A stretch of 64,000 bases of DNA from Marinomonas aquiplantarum (GCF_003314975.1 NZ_QNRF01000002.1:310001-374000); one strand, 5' to 3'. Numbered from the stretch's first letter, positions 37,511-53,963 are shown. Translations and numbers: made by a program. The notes: generated by a model from the letters alone, not told the origin.

Positions 37511-38833
37511 TTATAATTGTTTAGAGAAGATTTTTGAGTTTCTCTGATAGTTATAAAGCGCCTGTTTTTGCATGGGCAAACTGGCCAATGTGGTCTCGCT
37601 AAAACCGCGCTCAATAAACCAGTGAGCGGTGCGGGTCGTGAGCAAGAATAAAGTGCTTAAACATTGCTGTTTGGCTGCTTGTTCAATGCCTTTTAGTAAG
37701 CGTTCACCTCGGTTGGAACCTCGGTAGTTTGGCGATACGGCTAAACAAGCCAGTTCTCCGGCTTGCTCCTGTTCGAAAGGATATAAAGCAGCACAGGCGA
37801 CAATGGCACCATCTCGTTCAATGACAATAAAGCGATCGATTTCGTTTTCTAGCAGCTCTCGTGAGCGTCTCACTAAAGCGCCTTTTTCCTCTAACGGGGC
37901 CAAAAGGGCCATCATGCCGCCAACATCGTCTATATGAGCAGGGCGCAGTTGCTCGTAACTGTCTTCGTCTATCATGGTGCCTGAGCCTTCACGGGTGAAG
38001 AGCTCTCTGAGAAGCCCGCCGTTTTCATGATAGGAAATTAAATGAGCACGAGGTACGCCGTGTCGAACGGATTGTACACAGGCTTCTAGCGCGTTTTGCG
38101 TCAATTGTTGTAATGAGTGACCTGTTAAGATGGCTTCGGCGTCTTTCGCCAACAGTTCTGAGTAAAGTTCTCCCGCTTGATTGAAGACGCCTTCTTCGTC
38201 CGTATAAATGATCAATTTATCGGCTTTTAGTTGAATCGCGGCTTGTGTTGCCACATCTTCGCTTTTGAGGTTAAAGACTTCGCCGGTGGGTGAAAAGCCT
38301 AAATGAGGCAAGAGCACCATGTTGTCATCTTCTAATAAACGGAAAATCGCTTCCGTATCGATTCGGCGAACTTCTCCTGTGTGGCCATAATCCACACCAT
38401 CAACAACACCGAGTGGACGTCCGATGACATAGTTACCACTACAGACTTTAAGACGAGCGCCATCCATAGGGGTATTAGATAATCCCATGGACAATTGTGC
38501 TTCTAATTGCACTCGAACCGCAGAGGACGCTTGGATGACGTCCAGTAGTTGGCTTTGAGGCGTCACTCGGTAATCGCTGTCCAATGGGGTTGAAGTATGG
38601 TGATTGGATAGCACGCGGTTGATTTGTGGTCGTGCGCCTTGTACGAGCACCAAGCGAATACCCAGCGAATCAAGCAATGCCAAGTCATGGATAATGCTTG
38701 AAAAGTGTGTGCATTCTACGGCTTCACCAGGAATAAGAATGACAAAGGTTTTGCCCCGATGGGCATTAATATAAGGAGAGGAATGGCGGAACCAATCCAC
38801 ATAATTGAGCTCTTCAGGCACGCTGCTTCTCAT
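37511..38833 (-). CDS. argA: N-acetylglutamate synthase
   Basis: 440 residues. ArgA makes N-acetylglutamate from glutamate and acetyl-CoA, the first step of arginine synthesis, and is usually inhibited by arginine. The N-terminal amino-acid-kinase domain (about 20-285; VLVQGARPQINRVL, TDEEGVFNQAGEL) is regulatory; a GNAT domain (about 295-435; LAVSPNYRGSNRGERLLKGI) is catalytic. Starts directly after the argE stop with no gap, so the two are coupled. Confidence 0.95.
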   Translation of the reverse strand: MRSSVPEELNYVDWFRHSSPYINAHRGKTFVILIPGEAVECTHFSSIIHDLALLDSLGIRLVLVQGARPQINRVLSNHHTSTPLDSDYRVTPQSQLLDVIQASSAVRVQLEAQLSMGLSNTPMDGARLKVCSGNYVIGRPLGVVDGVDYGHTGEVRRIDTEAIFRLLEDDNMVLLPHLGFSPTGEVFNLKSEDVATQAAIQLKADKLIIYTDEEGVFNQAGELYSELLAKDAEAILTGHSLQQLTQNALEACVQSVRHGVPRAHLISYHENGGLLRELFTREGSGTMIDEDSYEQLRPAHIDDVGGMMALLAPLEEKGALVRRSRELLENEIDRFIVIERDGAIVACAALYPFEQEQAGELACLAVSPNYRGSNRGERLLKGIEQAAKQQCLSTLFLLTTRTAHWFIERGFSETTLASLPMQKQALYNYQRNSKIFSKQL

Positions 38834-40000
38834 TTAATTCGACTCATTGGATTGAAGGCAAAAACGTTCAATTAAACCACGAATTACCTTTTGCATTGGT
38901 TGTATTTGGTCCAGCGCCATAAACTCATTGGGCTGGTGAGCTTGGTCGATGGAACCGGGGCCAAGCACGAGAGTTTCCATGCCCATTTGATTGAGGAAAG
39001 GGCCCTCGGTGGCGAAAGCAACTGTTTCCGCTGGGCGCTCCGTGAGTGTTTCACAGGCTTTAATAATAGCGGATTCAACTGGTGTATAAAAAGAGGGCAC
39101 ATCTGGAAACAAGCTGTTCAGTTGTATTTGCGTGCCAGTTTTTTCTTCTATGCTTGGTAGGCGCTGAGCAATCTCTGCCATTAAAGACTGGTTGCTCATG
39201 CCTGGTAAGGCCCTAAGATCGAATTCCAATTCACAGCGTCCACAAATGCGATTTGGGTTGTCTCCACCGTGAATACAGCCAAAGTTCATGGTTGGGTAAT
39301 CGATGAGGAAGTTGGCATCTTGGTAATCGCGCTTGAGTTCATTACGAAAGGTCATGAGTTCAGACATGACATGGTGCATGGCATCAAGGGCATTGTTACC
39401 AAGGGCTGGATTGGAAGAATGTCCTGCTTGTCCGGTGACTTGAATGCGTTCCATCATGATGCCTTTATGGGCATAAATCGGCGTTAAGGAAGTGGGTTCG
39501 CCAATTAAAGCGTAGCGGGCATTGAGCTTATTTTGTTGGACTAATGCTCTTGCACCAGACATGGAGCTTTCTTCGTCTGCCGTGGCGAGTATGATCAGAG
39601 GTTCATTTAATTCATGAAGAGCCATGTCTCGAATGGTGTCTAATACAATCGCAAAGAAGCCTTTCATGTCGCAGGAACCTAGCCCATAAAGCTTTTGATC
39701 GCGCTCTTGTAATGTAAAGGGGTCGGACTGCCAACGTCCTTCATCATACGGTACCGTGTCGGTGTGCCCTGAGAGAACTAAACCACCATGGCCTTGTCCT
39801 TTAGTTGCAATCAAGTTGAACTTGTTTGGTTGGCCGGGTAGGGGCATGACTTCACATTGAAAGCCTTGTGAGCTAAGCCAAGATTCCAGTAGTTCAATAA
39901 CGCCTTTATTGGATTGATCCCAATGAGCTTGACTGCAACTGATGGAAGGAGACGCGATCAGTTGAGTCATCATATCAATCAGTGACGGTAGAGCGGGCAT
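38834..40000 (-). CDS. argE: Acetylornithine deacetylase
   Basis: 388 residues of the M20 metallopeptidase family. ArgE hydrolyses N2-acetylornithine to ornithine and acetate. Zn ligands are in LVLSGHTDTVPYDEG and GLGSCDMKGF, and the catalytic ADEESSMSGA follows. It heads the argE-argA pair. Having both argE and argA implies the linear (non-recycling) arginine route, unless an argJ exists elsewhere. Confidence 0.95.
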   Translation of the reverse strand: MPALPSLIDMMTQLIASPSISCSQAHWDQSNKGVIELLESWLSSQGFQCEVMPLPGQPNKFNLIATKGQGHGGLVLSGHTDTVPYDEGRWQSDPFTLQERDQKLYGLGSCDMKGFFAIVLDTIRDMALHELNEPLIILATADEESSMSGARALVQQNKLNARYALIGEPTSLTPIYAHKGIMMERIQVTGQAGHSSNPALGNNALDAMHHVMSELMTFRNELKRDYQDANFLIDYPTMNFGCIHGGDNPNRICGRCELEFDLRALPGMSNQSLMAEIAQRLPSIEEKTGTQIQLNSLFPDVPSFYTPVESAIIKACETLTERPAETVAFATEGPFLNQMGMETLVLGPGSIDQAHQPNEFMALDQIQPMQKVIRGLIERFCLQSNESN

Positions 40001-40119
40001 AGGCCTTCCTTTAAATCCGAATAATTAGCCAATATTACTACGCTGGGGCTTCTGTTACACTTGCTTGGTTATGTTTTTCTTTGCTGCTGTCTGGCAAAGG
40101 CACTAGAGGTTTGTAAATT

Positions 40120-41067
40120 ATGGCTACCGAGCTAGAACTTAAGTTAATGCTTCAGTCTGAGTATCTCAAGTCTGCGAGCGATTTTCTTGATGAAATATGT
40201 GCTCAGTCTGACGATGATACTGTATCCCGCCAGCCTACTCTTAACTTAATGAATGCCTACTATGATACCGAAGATGGCCAATTGATGTCGGGGGGCATGG
40301 CATTGCGCATTCGTGCCGTTAACGATCAATTTATCCAAACGGTAAAAACGCGAGGCACCAGTCGAGTTGGCATGCATGCCAGAGGTGAGTGGGAATGGCA
40401 ATTGGAAAGCGACTGTCTGGATTTATCTTTGTTAAAAGAGGTACCACTTCCTGACGATTTAGTCGCCATGACATGGAGCCGTCAATTACAACAAGCTTAC
40501 CGTACTGACTTCCAACGCCAAGTTTGGCTCATCCAGCAAGGTGACACTAAGATGGAAGTGGTCTGTGATCAAGGTAAGGTGACCTCACCCTATGGTGAAG
40601 ACAGCATTTGTGAATTAGAGCTTGAACTGAAAAATGGCCCTGAAGCAGCCTTATACGAATTTGCTTTGCGTATTGCTGAGTGTGTTCCTGTTCAAGTGAG
40701 TGTGGTATCCAAAGCTCAGAAAGGCGTTCGATTGAAGCAGGGAGAAATTGAGTTTCCTCAGAAACCAGTTGGCTCGGTCAGTCGCTTAGCATTAGCGGCT
40801 TATTGGTATGAAGTATGGCTGATCTATTGGGAAGCCATGTTTTTTATGCAGGATGAGGTGTTACTGCAACCTTTCAGACACACAATACATCAATTACGAC
40901 CTTGTTTACCTGCGCATTTAGACCATGCTTTAGTGGATTTGGATAACGCGTTAGGGGAATTATATAAAGCGGATGAGGACAAGGTTCTTGAGCTATTGGC
41001 TGGACTGAAATCCGTCGGCTCTTTAATGTTGAAAATTGGTCAGTGGCTTAATCAACAAAGCCACTAA
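40120..41067 (+). CDS. ygiF: CYTH-domain inorganic triphosphatase (YgiF-like)
   Basis: 315 residues. The N-terminal CYTH domain opens with the ELELKLM signature and continues with NAYYDTEDGQL, MALRIRAVNDQFIQTVKT and CELELELKNG, typical of inorganic triphosphatases. The C-terminal 110 residues are CHAD-like and short. E. coli ygiF likewise precedes glnE; here glnE starts within 41 nt of its stop. Its link to adenylylation is unexplained in the family. Confidence 0.85.
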   Translation: MATELELKLMLQSEYLKSASDFLDEICAQSDDDTVSRQPTLNLMNAYYDTEDGQLMSGGMALRIRAVNDQFIQTVKTRGTSRVGMHARGEWEWQLESDCLDLSLLKEVPLPDDLVAMTWSRQLQQAYRTDFQRQVWLIQQGDTKMEVVCDQGKVTSPYGEDSICELELELKNGPEAALYEFALRIAECVPVQVSVVSKAQKGVRLKQGEIEFPQKPVGSVSRLALAAYWYEVWLIYWEAMFFMQDEVLLQPFRHTIHQLRPCLPAHLDHALVDLDNALGELYKADEDKVLELLAGLKSVGSLMLKIGQWLNQQSH

Positions 41068-41107
41068 TATAGATGATTTAAGTGATGGCAACAGTAAGGA
41101 CAGTGTC

Positions 41108-44038
41108 TTGTTTATACCTTCTGAAAACCCCAGTTATGACGTTTATTGTGAGTCCATAGAAAACCGAGTATTGCTGTTAGAGCAACTGCAAGAAGCGCGG
41201 GCAAGATGCTGCTTAGAGGGTTTGGATAAAACTCAGATCGCTACGCTTGAGCCTCTTTGGTTATTGAGTGATTATTTACACACTATGTTTATGCGTCATC
41301 CTGCCTGGTTGGATGACGTGTTGTCCCTATCAAGCCTATCTATCTCCCCGACCATTGACGCCCTGATGGCAGGAGAAGCTTTTTTTCTGCAAGAGAGTCC
41401 AGTGGAAGACGCTGGTCAGCTGTTTAATTTAGATGAACCCCAATTTTTGCAACGTCTGCGCCTTTATCGTCAATGGTGGATGGTGCGTCTGATTGCGCTG
41501 GATTTACAGCAAAAAATCGATTTGCCGGTTCTGACTGCCCATTTAAGCAAATTAGCGGATGTGTGTGTGAATGCCAGCTTACTTTGGAGCCAGCACAAGT
41601 ATGCTTCCTTGTATGGTCAAGCGTTAGATAGTGCAGGTGATGTTCAATCTATGATTGTGATTGGCATGGGCAAGCTTGGTGGTAATGAACTTAATCTCTC
41701 ATCTGATATTGATCTGATTTTTGCCTTCCGTGAACATGGCGACACTCAAGGCGGTAAAAAAAGCCTTTCTCATCAAGAGTATTTCACTAAATTGGGTCAA
41801 AAACTTATCCAACATCTTGATCAAGTGACAGCCGATGGTTTTGTGTTTCGTGTCGACATGCGGTTGCGACCATTTGGTCAGTCTGGTGCCTTAGTGTTGA
41901 ATTTGGACTCACTGGAAAACTACTACCAAGACCAGGGCCGTGATTGGGAGCGATATGCCATGATTAAAGCCCGTGTTATGGCGGGCAGTGAGCAAGATGT
42001 CATGGCATTTGAAGCCCTAAGAAAGCCGTTTGTCTATCGTAAGTATTTAGACTTCGGGGCCATTGGTGCCTTGCGAGATCTAAAGCGTATGATTGCGAAA
42101 GAAGTTCGTCGTAAGGGGATTGAACACAACATTAAACTGGGTCAGGGCGGAATCCGAGAGGTTGAGTTTATTGCTCAGGCGTTACAAATTCTTCATGGTG
42201 GCCGCGATCAGGGGCTACAAATACCGGCTTTATTAGAGGTTTTGCCTTATTTAGCGCAACAAGAGTATTTAAGTCTGCAAGAAACAACACAATTACAGCA
42301 GGCCTATTTGTTGTTAAGGCGAACAGAGCACGCATTGCAGGCAATCAAAGACGAGCAAACACAGCTTTTACCTGAGGATGATTTGGCTCGTTTACGACTG
42401 GCTATTATGGTCGGTTTTCAAAGTTGGCAGGAACTAAATGACGCTTTATGGTCTGCTCGACACCAAGTTCATGATTACTTTGTGGATTTGATCGAGGATG
42501 ATGAGGAAACGGATCAAGGCAAAGAGCAGCAAGAAACGTGGCGGATTTTATTAAAAGTGCCAGGAGATGAAGATGCGATTCGAGATGCCATTGCTAATAT
42601 TTCATGGCAACAACAGGAGCTTGTTGTACAGCGCATCTCTCAGCTGTTGAGTTCACGTACTTTGGTGTTTATGCAACCCATTGGACAAGAACGGTTGGCG
42701 CTCTTTTTAGCGGCATTTATGAGTCAACTTGAAGAGGAAGATAACCCGGATTTGGTGCTTGAAAGGGTATTCCCTATTCTAGAGGCTGTGCTTCGTAGAA
42801 CGGCGTATTTGGTTTTGCTGTGTGAAAATCAAACAGCATTGACGCACTTGATTAGATTATGTCGGGAAAGTGCTTGGTTTACAGAGGCCATTTCCACAAC
42901 GCCTGCTTTATTAGATGAATTGTTGGATGCCAATACGTTATTTTCACCGCCTGATAAAGCCATGCTGGAAGATGAGTTAAAGCAAATTTTATTGCGCTTG
43001 CCAGAAGACGATGAAGAAGCTCAGATGGATGCCATGCGTCGATTCAGACGCTCTATTATTTTGCGCATAGCGGCTTGTGATATCACAGGCATTCTACCTG
43101 TCATGAAAGTGAGTGATCACTTAACTTGGCTTGCGGAAGTGTTGTTAGAGCAAGTTTTAAAACAATCTTGGTTTTATTTAACCAAAAAACATGGCTATCC
43201 GGTGAGCTATGGCGAAGCGTTTCACGAGCCTCAACTGGCCATTATTGGGTACGGCAAATCGGGTGGTTGGGAACTAGGTTACGACTCGGATTTAGACTTA
43301 GTCTTTATTCACGACGCGCAGGGGAATGGCAGTACTGACGGTACACGAAGTATTGATAACCTGACTTTTTATACGCGCCTAGGTCAAAGACTGATCCATA
43401 TGATCACCAGTTTTACCGCCGCTGGGCGTTTGTATGAAGTGGACATGAGATTACGCCCGTCTGGTAATTCAGGGCTATTGGTTTCGAGCTTAGAAGCTTT
43501 TAAAGATTATCAACAAAAAGAAGCTTGGGTGTGGGAGCATCAAGCATTAACCCGAGCACGTGGTTTAGCCGGTGATCCCGCGTTATTGAACCGGTTTGAA
43601 GAGTGTCGTAAAGGCATCATAGCGACGGTTCGTGATCGATCTGTATTGCGAGCCGAAGTTATCAAAATGCGTGAGAAAATGCGTTCACACTTAGACACGG
43701 GCAGTAAAGAAAAAGGCTTTGATTTAAAGCAGGGAGCTGGTGGCATCATAGACATTGAGTTTATGGTGCAATACTTTGTTCTGGCTTGGTCTTGCCAACA
43801 TCCCGAACTGATGACTTATTCAGATAATGTCCGGCAGTTAGAGGCACTGTCAGAGCTTGGCTTGCTGCCTGCGGAGAAAGTGGCGGGCATGATTGAGACA
43901 TACACTTTGTTTCGAGCTCGTACCCATCGCCAAGCATTACAGAAGCAAGGTCGTGTTGTGCAGGCGGAAGATTTGCAGAAAAACCAAAGCTTAATCAATG
44001 AACTATGGGAAAGCTTTGTGCGTAACGAGCTGCTTTAG
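41108..44038 (+). CDS. glnE: Bifunctional glutamine synthetase adenylyltransferase/deadenylase
   Basis: About 976 residues. GlnE attaches AMP to and removes AMP from glutamine synthetase, under P-II control. The two nucleotidyltransferase halves are visible: GMGKLGGNELNLSSDIDLIF and GYGKSGGWELGYDSDLDLVF. The start is probably TTG at 41108, with AAGGA 7 nt upstream; the frame has no ATG nearby and is open back to a TTG at 41036 with no ribosome site. A P-II gene is in this window (53.5 kb). Confidence 0.93.
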   Translation: MFIPSENPSYDVYCESIENRVLLLEQLQEARARCCLEGLDKTQIATLEPLWLLSDYLHTMFMRHPAWLDDVLSLSSLSISPTIDALMAGEAFFLQESPVEDAGQLFNLDEPQFLQRLRLYRQWWMVRLIALDLQQKIDLPVLTAHLSKLADVCVNASLLWSQHKYASLYGQALDSAGDVQSMIVIGMGKLGGNELNLSSDIDLIFAFREHGDTQGGKKSLSHQEYFTKLGQKLIQHLDQVTADGFVFRVDMRLRPFGQSGALVLNLDSLENYYQDQGRDWERYAMIKARVMAGSEQDVMAFEALRKPFVYRKYLDFGAIGALRDLKRMIAKEVRRKGIEHNIKLGQGGIREVEFIAQALQILHGGRDQGLQIPALLEVLPYLAQQEYLSLQETTQLQQAYLLLRRTEHALQAIKDEQTQLLPEDDLARLRLAIMVGFQSWQELNDALWSARHQVHDYFVDLIEDDEETDQGKEQQETWRILLKVPGDEDAIRDAIANISWQQQELVVQRISQLLSSRTLVFMQPIGQERLALFLAAFMSQLEEEDNPDLVLERVFPILEAVLRRTAYLVLLCENQTALTHLIRLCRESAWFTEAISTTPALLDELLDANTLFSPPDKAMLEDELKQILLRLPEDDEEAQMDAMRRFRRSIILRIAACDITGILPVMKVSDHLTWLAEVLLEQVLKQSWFYLTKKHGYPVSYGEAFHEPQLAIIGYGKSGGWELGYDSDLDLVFIHDAQGNGSTDGTRSIDNLTFYTRLGQRLIHMITSFTAAGRLYEVDMRLRPSGNSGLLVSSLEAFKDYQQKEAWVWEHQALTRARGLAGDPALLNRFEECRKGIIATVRDRSVLRAEVIKMREKMRSHLDTGSKEKGFDLKQGAGGIIDIEFMVQYFVLAWSCQHPELMTYSDNVRQLEALSELGLLPAEKVAGMIETYTLFRARTHRQALQKQGRVVQAEDLQKNQSLINELWESFVRNELL

Positions 44039-44186
44039 TGGTTTTGCTAAAGCGGTAAAGGAAAAACGATTCGTAAATTCATTGTGAATCCACTATACTT
44101 TTGCTATTGACTGTTTTTTGAACAGAATGTAATTGACGATGTTTTATACATCGATCTCCAACGCGATGAGCGAGAGAGGAGGGAAT

Positions 44187-44399
44187 ATGGCAGAAGTGAA
44201 TGGTGTTAGTGGTGGGCCGGCGATGGACTTTGCGAGCGAAGTGTATCAAGCCAATTTGGCAAAAGCCGCTCAGCAGCAAGAAGCTCAGCAAAATCTACAA
44301 TTGCTAGAGCGTGCCACAGAGCCAACAACCCCTGCGGCAAGCAGTGGTTCGCACACGACAACCGATAATCTAGGACAGAACATCAACATAAATGTGTGA
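44187..44399 (+). CDS. Unknown 70-residue Gln/Ala-rich small protein
   Basis: The ATG at 44187 has AGGAGGG directly upstream, one of the strongest ribosome sites in the window, and a terminator follows, so a real gene is likely. The N-terminal half predicts an amphipathic helix rich in Ala and Gln (YQANLAKAAQQQEAQQNLQL); a Thr/Ser/Pro stretch follows and it ends LGQNININV. I do not recognise a family. The layout faintly resembles small YjfB/RebB-like proteins, but this is weak. It sits alone between glnE and sbmA. Confidence 0.7.
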   Translation: MAEVNGVSGGPAMDFASEVYQANLAKAAQQQEAQQNLQLLERATEPTTPAASSGSHTTTDNLGQNININV

Positions 44400-44431
44400 T
44401 GGTTAATGGCTCAGTTTTGAGACAATCCTTT

Positions 44432-44469
44432 AAAAAGCCCCAGCAAGTCAAACTTGCTGGGGCTTTTTT
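44432..44469. terminator. Strong bidirectional terminator
   Basis: A 17-bp perfect stem AAAAAGCCCCAGCAAGT/ACTTGCTGGGGCTTTTT with a 3-nt loop, between the small gene and the convergent sbmA. Confidence 0.92.
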
Positions 44470-44486
44470 GTCGCTGATGAGTTGTC

Positions 44487-45773
44487 TTACATGAGTGTTG
44501 AGTCGCCTGAAATGTGGCCATCTTCACTAGGTAGTGGTTTATTATCTATCATGGCTTCAAAAGACTTTAGACGTTTGTAGATGGATAGCAATTCAACAAT
44601 GGTGGTCCATGAATTGACTAAAAACTGGAAGGAATTTTCCACCTGATTAAAGGCATTGTTAATTTGCTGGAAAATACCAAAGGTGATTGCGCCGGCCACA
44701 ATAGATGGGCCCAAGGCAATAAGTGGCACCAGTACGCCAGCTTGTAAATAGCCATAGCGAACAACGTTAAAATACAAATAATGAAAATATAGAGTGAAAT
44801 AGTTTTTACGCACATTGCTGAACAGTTCAGCCAGTGTGATGGGTTCAGCTCTGTTTTCATTGTCCTCCCCATAAACTAGTTCCTTTCGATATGCGGCTTC
44901 CACTTTTTGGTTGTTGAACTCTAGCCCTGGTAGTTTAATCCCAGCGAGAGCGAGTAAAACGGTGCCGATAATAGACCAAAAGAGGGCGATGAAGACAAGA
45001 GACTGAGAAACCTCACCAAGAATCGGCAGCTCTTTTACATGACCGGACAAGGCCCATAAAACAGGCAGGAAAGCCAACAGTGTCATCACCGAACCAATCA
45101 GTCTGACGCCCAGTCCTTCCATAATACTTGCAAAGCGCATGGTATCTTCTTGGATACGTTGTGATGCCCCTTCAATATGACGAACTTGTTGCCATTTGGA
45201 TGAATAGTATTCGGTCATTGAAGTGCGCCAGCGGAAAACATAATGACTAACGAAAAAATGCTTTAAAACCACAATGCTGATATAGACGGCTGCCAACCCT
45301 AGAAAGGTGCTAAGTTGGGAGTAATAGTCATTTAATGTAATGGAGTTCGGGGCTGATAGGGCTTTCTGAATAAGGTCGTAAAAACTGCCATACCATTCGT
45401 TAAACATGACATTGAGCTGAACGCTAAACCATGTCACAAAAATGATAATACCCGAGCCAAGAACAGACCATTTTGCCCACTTATGACCGCCAAATATCAT
45501 CCAAGCTGCGATAAAAATCCCATAACAAATGAGTATGTATTGGTAGAGCCAGAAGGTTGCGGCACCTTTAGAGGCTTCTTGGAAAGCGGCTTGCGCTGCC
45601 GGTTCTGCGCCGGTAGCTAGGGGTTCTGGGAAGGTTAGGCCAATTAAATTTCCTAGGCTTAAATAGCTTCCTAAGTCTTGCATGACTAAATACCAGCCAA
45701 GGACACCGACAAGTGCCCAAACAAGAAAACTTAAAAAGAACAGCTTGGGGTTAGGGAAAAAAGAATGGAACAC
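44487..45773 (-). CDS. sbmA: SbmA/BacA-type peptide transporter
   Basis: 428 residues, several membrane helices. SbmA is a proton-driven inner-membrane importer of peptides such as microcins and proline-rich antimicrobial peptides. Strong E. coli matches include HYVFRWRTSMTEYY, QRIQEDTMRFASIME, GIKLPGLEFNNQKVEAAYRK and NSWTTIVELLSIYKRLKSFE. The start is GTG at 45773, encoding MFHSFFPNPK as in E. coli. A segment after the first helix (about residues 45-70, rich in Ala, Glu and Pro) differs from E. coli. No ATP-binding domain is present, as expected. Confidence 0.93.
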   Translation of the reverse strand: MFHSFFPNPKLFFLSFLVWALVGVLGWYLVMQDLGSYLSLGNLIGLTFPEPLATGAEPAAQAAFQEASKGAATFWLYQYILICYGIFIAAWMIFGGHKWAKWSVLGSGIIIFVTWFSVQLNVMFNEWYGSFYDLIQKALSAPNSITLNDYYSQLSTFLGLAAVYISIVVLKHFFVSHYVFRWRTSMTEYYSSKWQQVRHIEGASQRIQEDTMRFASIMEGLGVRLIGSVMTLLAFLPVLWALSGHVKELPILGEVSQSLVFIALFWSIIGTVLLALAGIKLPGLEFNNQKVEAAYRKELVYGEDNENRAEPITLAELFSNVRKNYFTLYFHYLYFNVVRYGYLQAGVLVPLIALGPSIVAGAITFGIFQQINNAFNQVENSFQFLVNSWTTIVELLSIYKRLKSFEAMIDNKPLPSEDGHISGDSTLM

Positions 45774-45980
45774 GTATTAGTTTCTCTATGTCTGTGGTGA
45801 GTATTGAAGCCATCCTAGCCCAATTAATCCTAACGTATGAAAATGAGCTTAAACTAGTCCGTTGAGAAGCACAATTCATCGTGAACTAAGGAATCTGCAA
45901 AAAAGACGATAATCATACTCATTGATTTAATTAGTATTATGACTGAATGGCGATCAAAAAGTTTCGTTAAGATAGGGTTA

Positions 45981-46012
45981 ACATAAAAAAATCGGGCACA
46001 AGGCCCGATTTT
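45981..46012 (-). terminator. Terminator after astC
   Basis: A 10-bp stem AAAATCGGGC/GCCCGATTTT with loop ACAAG, 28 bp past the astC stop. A T-run follows on the minus strand. Confidence 0.85.
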
Positions 46013-46039
46013 AAGTTGTCTCTAATGTGTGTGATCTGA

Positions 46040-52133
<6,094 letters not shown>

Positions 52134-52430
52134 GTGAACTCAATCCCTCATGAGTGTTGGGTCTTTTTAAAACTAGTTGTAAATGTGACTTATTGAAAGT
52201 TTTGATTTCGGACTCTATTTAAGATTATTATGAAAATTTCACCTCTTTAATAGCTATCTAGTTTTCTAATTGCGACACTCTTTTTTCATAATCGGTTTTC
52301 TCGTCCGTAAAACTCCGTCATAATATGAAAAAAGCCTTTAATATCCATTTTAAACGAAATAAACCCCTTTTTAGTCCCTAGTTCGCAGGATAATATTTTG
52401 TACAAGAGTGAATTCGCATCAAGAGAAATC
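52134..52430. promoter_or_regulatory. Divergent promoter region gdhB / regulator
   Basis: 297 bp between the divergent gdhB and regulator genes, AT-rich, no ORF I can support. It must carry the promoters of both. I saw no clean palindrome, so operator sites cannot be placed. Confidence 0.5.
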
Positions 52431-53450
52431 ATGCAAGCCAGTAAAAAGCCACAAAAATACGGTTTTTTGCTTTTGCCTAACTATTCTATGTTGGGTTTTT
52501 CATCTGCCATTGAAACTTTACATATGGCGAACTGGGTCACCGGAAAAGAGCTTTATTCATTTTGCACTATCAGTCATGAAAGTCGCGAAGTCCCTTCTAA
52601 TACAGGGGTTACAAGCTTAGCGGATTACCTAACAAGTGATGCGCCGAGTGGTTTGGATGCTATTTTTGTCTGTGGGGCCTCGCCAGTGACAAAAAACGAA
52701 AATAAAACTTTAGAAAATTGGATCAAGAAGCAAGCCAATAAAGGGATTTCTTTAGGAGGAATCTGCACAGGAAGCTACCTTTTAGCCAAAACGGGCTTAT
52801 TGGATGGTTACCGAGCAACCATACATTGGTGGAGTATTGCCAATTTACGCGATGAATTTCCTCAAACCATAGTGTCGGATCACTTATTTGAAGTGGATCA
52901 AGATCGATATACTTGCAGTGGTGGTACTGCGGCCATGGATATGATGTTGTTTCTGATTGGTAAGCAACATGGCATGTTGTTGGCGAGTAATATTTCCGAG
53001 CAATTTGTCTGTGAACGTATTCGTGCACATGACGATCCACAACGCATTCCATTGCAAGCGCGCATTGGCAGTGGTCAACCTAAGTTAGTGGAGGCGGTAC
53101 AGCTAATGGAGGCAAATATTGAGGAGCCTCTGTCTTCCGAAGACATTGCATATCACTTGGGCATTTCGCGTCGCCATTTAGAGCGGCTCTTTAAAACACA
53201 TTTAGAGGTGGTTCCATCGCGTTATTATTTGGAATTAAGGCTGCAACAAGCAAAACAGCGTTTGCTTAACTCCGACAAATCGATCACCGAAATAGGGCGA
53301 GATTGTGGCTTTGGGTCAGCGCCGCATTTTAGTACCACCTACAAAAGCTTTTTTGGTATGACCCCAAGAGATGAACGGAATAAACAAGGTAATGTGGTAA
53401 CAGAAGCCGCGCCGAATAATCGGAAGAAGCGACAACTTTGGAAACGTTGA
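52431..53450 (+). CDS. GlxA/AraC family transcriptional activator
   Basis: About 339 residues. The N-terminal half is a DJ-1/PfpI-like amidotransferase-fold domain (GFLLLPNYSMLGFSSAIETL, IFVCGASP, GGICTGSYLLAKTGLLDG); the C-terminal AraC domain (about 235-320) has LGISRRHLERLFK and DCGFGSAPHFSTTYKSFFG. Relatives in Pseudomonas (ArgR, GbdR, CdhR) activate arginine, betaine or carnitine catabolism. Being divergent from gdhB-astC, control of that operon is the best guess. The ATG at 52431 is used; a TTG at 52398 has AGGA 7 nt upstream and is possible. Confidence 0.88.
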   Translation: MQASKKPQKYGFLLLPNYSMLGFSSAIETLHMANWVTGKELYSFCTISHESREVPSNTGVTSLADYLTSDAPSGLDAIFVCGASPVTKNENKTLENWIKKQANKGISLGGICTGSYLLAKTGLLDGYRATIHWWSIANLRDEFPQTIVSDHLFEVDQDRYTCSGGTAAMDMMLFLIGKQHGMLLASNISEQFVCERIRAHDDPQRIPLQARIGSGQPKLVEAVQLMEANIEEPLSSEDIAYHLGISRRHLERLFKTHLEVVPSRYYLELRLQQAKQRLLNSDKSITEIGRDCGFGSAPHFSTTYKSFFGMTPRDERNKQGNVVTEAAPNNRKKRQLWKR

Positions 53451-53463
53451 AAAAAGTGAAGGT

Positions 53464-53495
53464 CAAAAAAAGCCCGTTTTAATGCTAAAACGGGC
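53464..53495 (-). terminator. Terminator after the P-II gene
   Basis: A 10-bp stem GCCCGTTTTA/TAAAACGGGC with loop ATGC, followed on the minus strand by a seven-T run, 28 bp past the P-II stop. Confidence 0.9.
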
Positions 53496-53522
53496 GATTT
53501 GCTAGATGGATCTGTATTGGCT

Positions 53523-53888
<366 letters not shown>

Positions 53889-53963
53889 TCATTAGCATAA
53901 AAATAACACTCTCTTACCAAAGTCGCCACAATCTCAGTGGATATAGCCTATATTTCCAGCAGA

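Noticed and set aside
44133..44186. Extended start (TTG) for the 70-residue protein
   Set aside because: The ATG at 44187 has a near-perfect ribosome site; the TTG has none.
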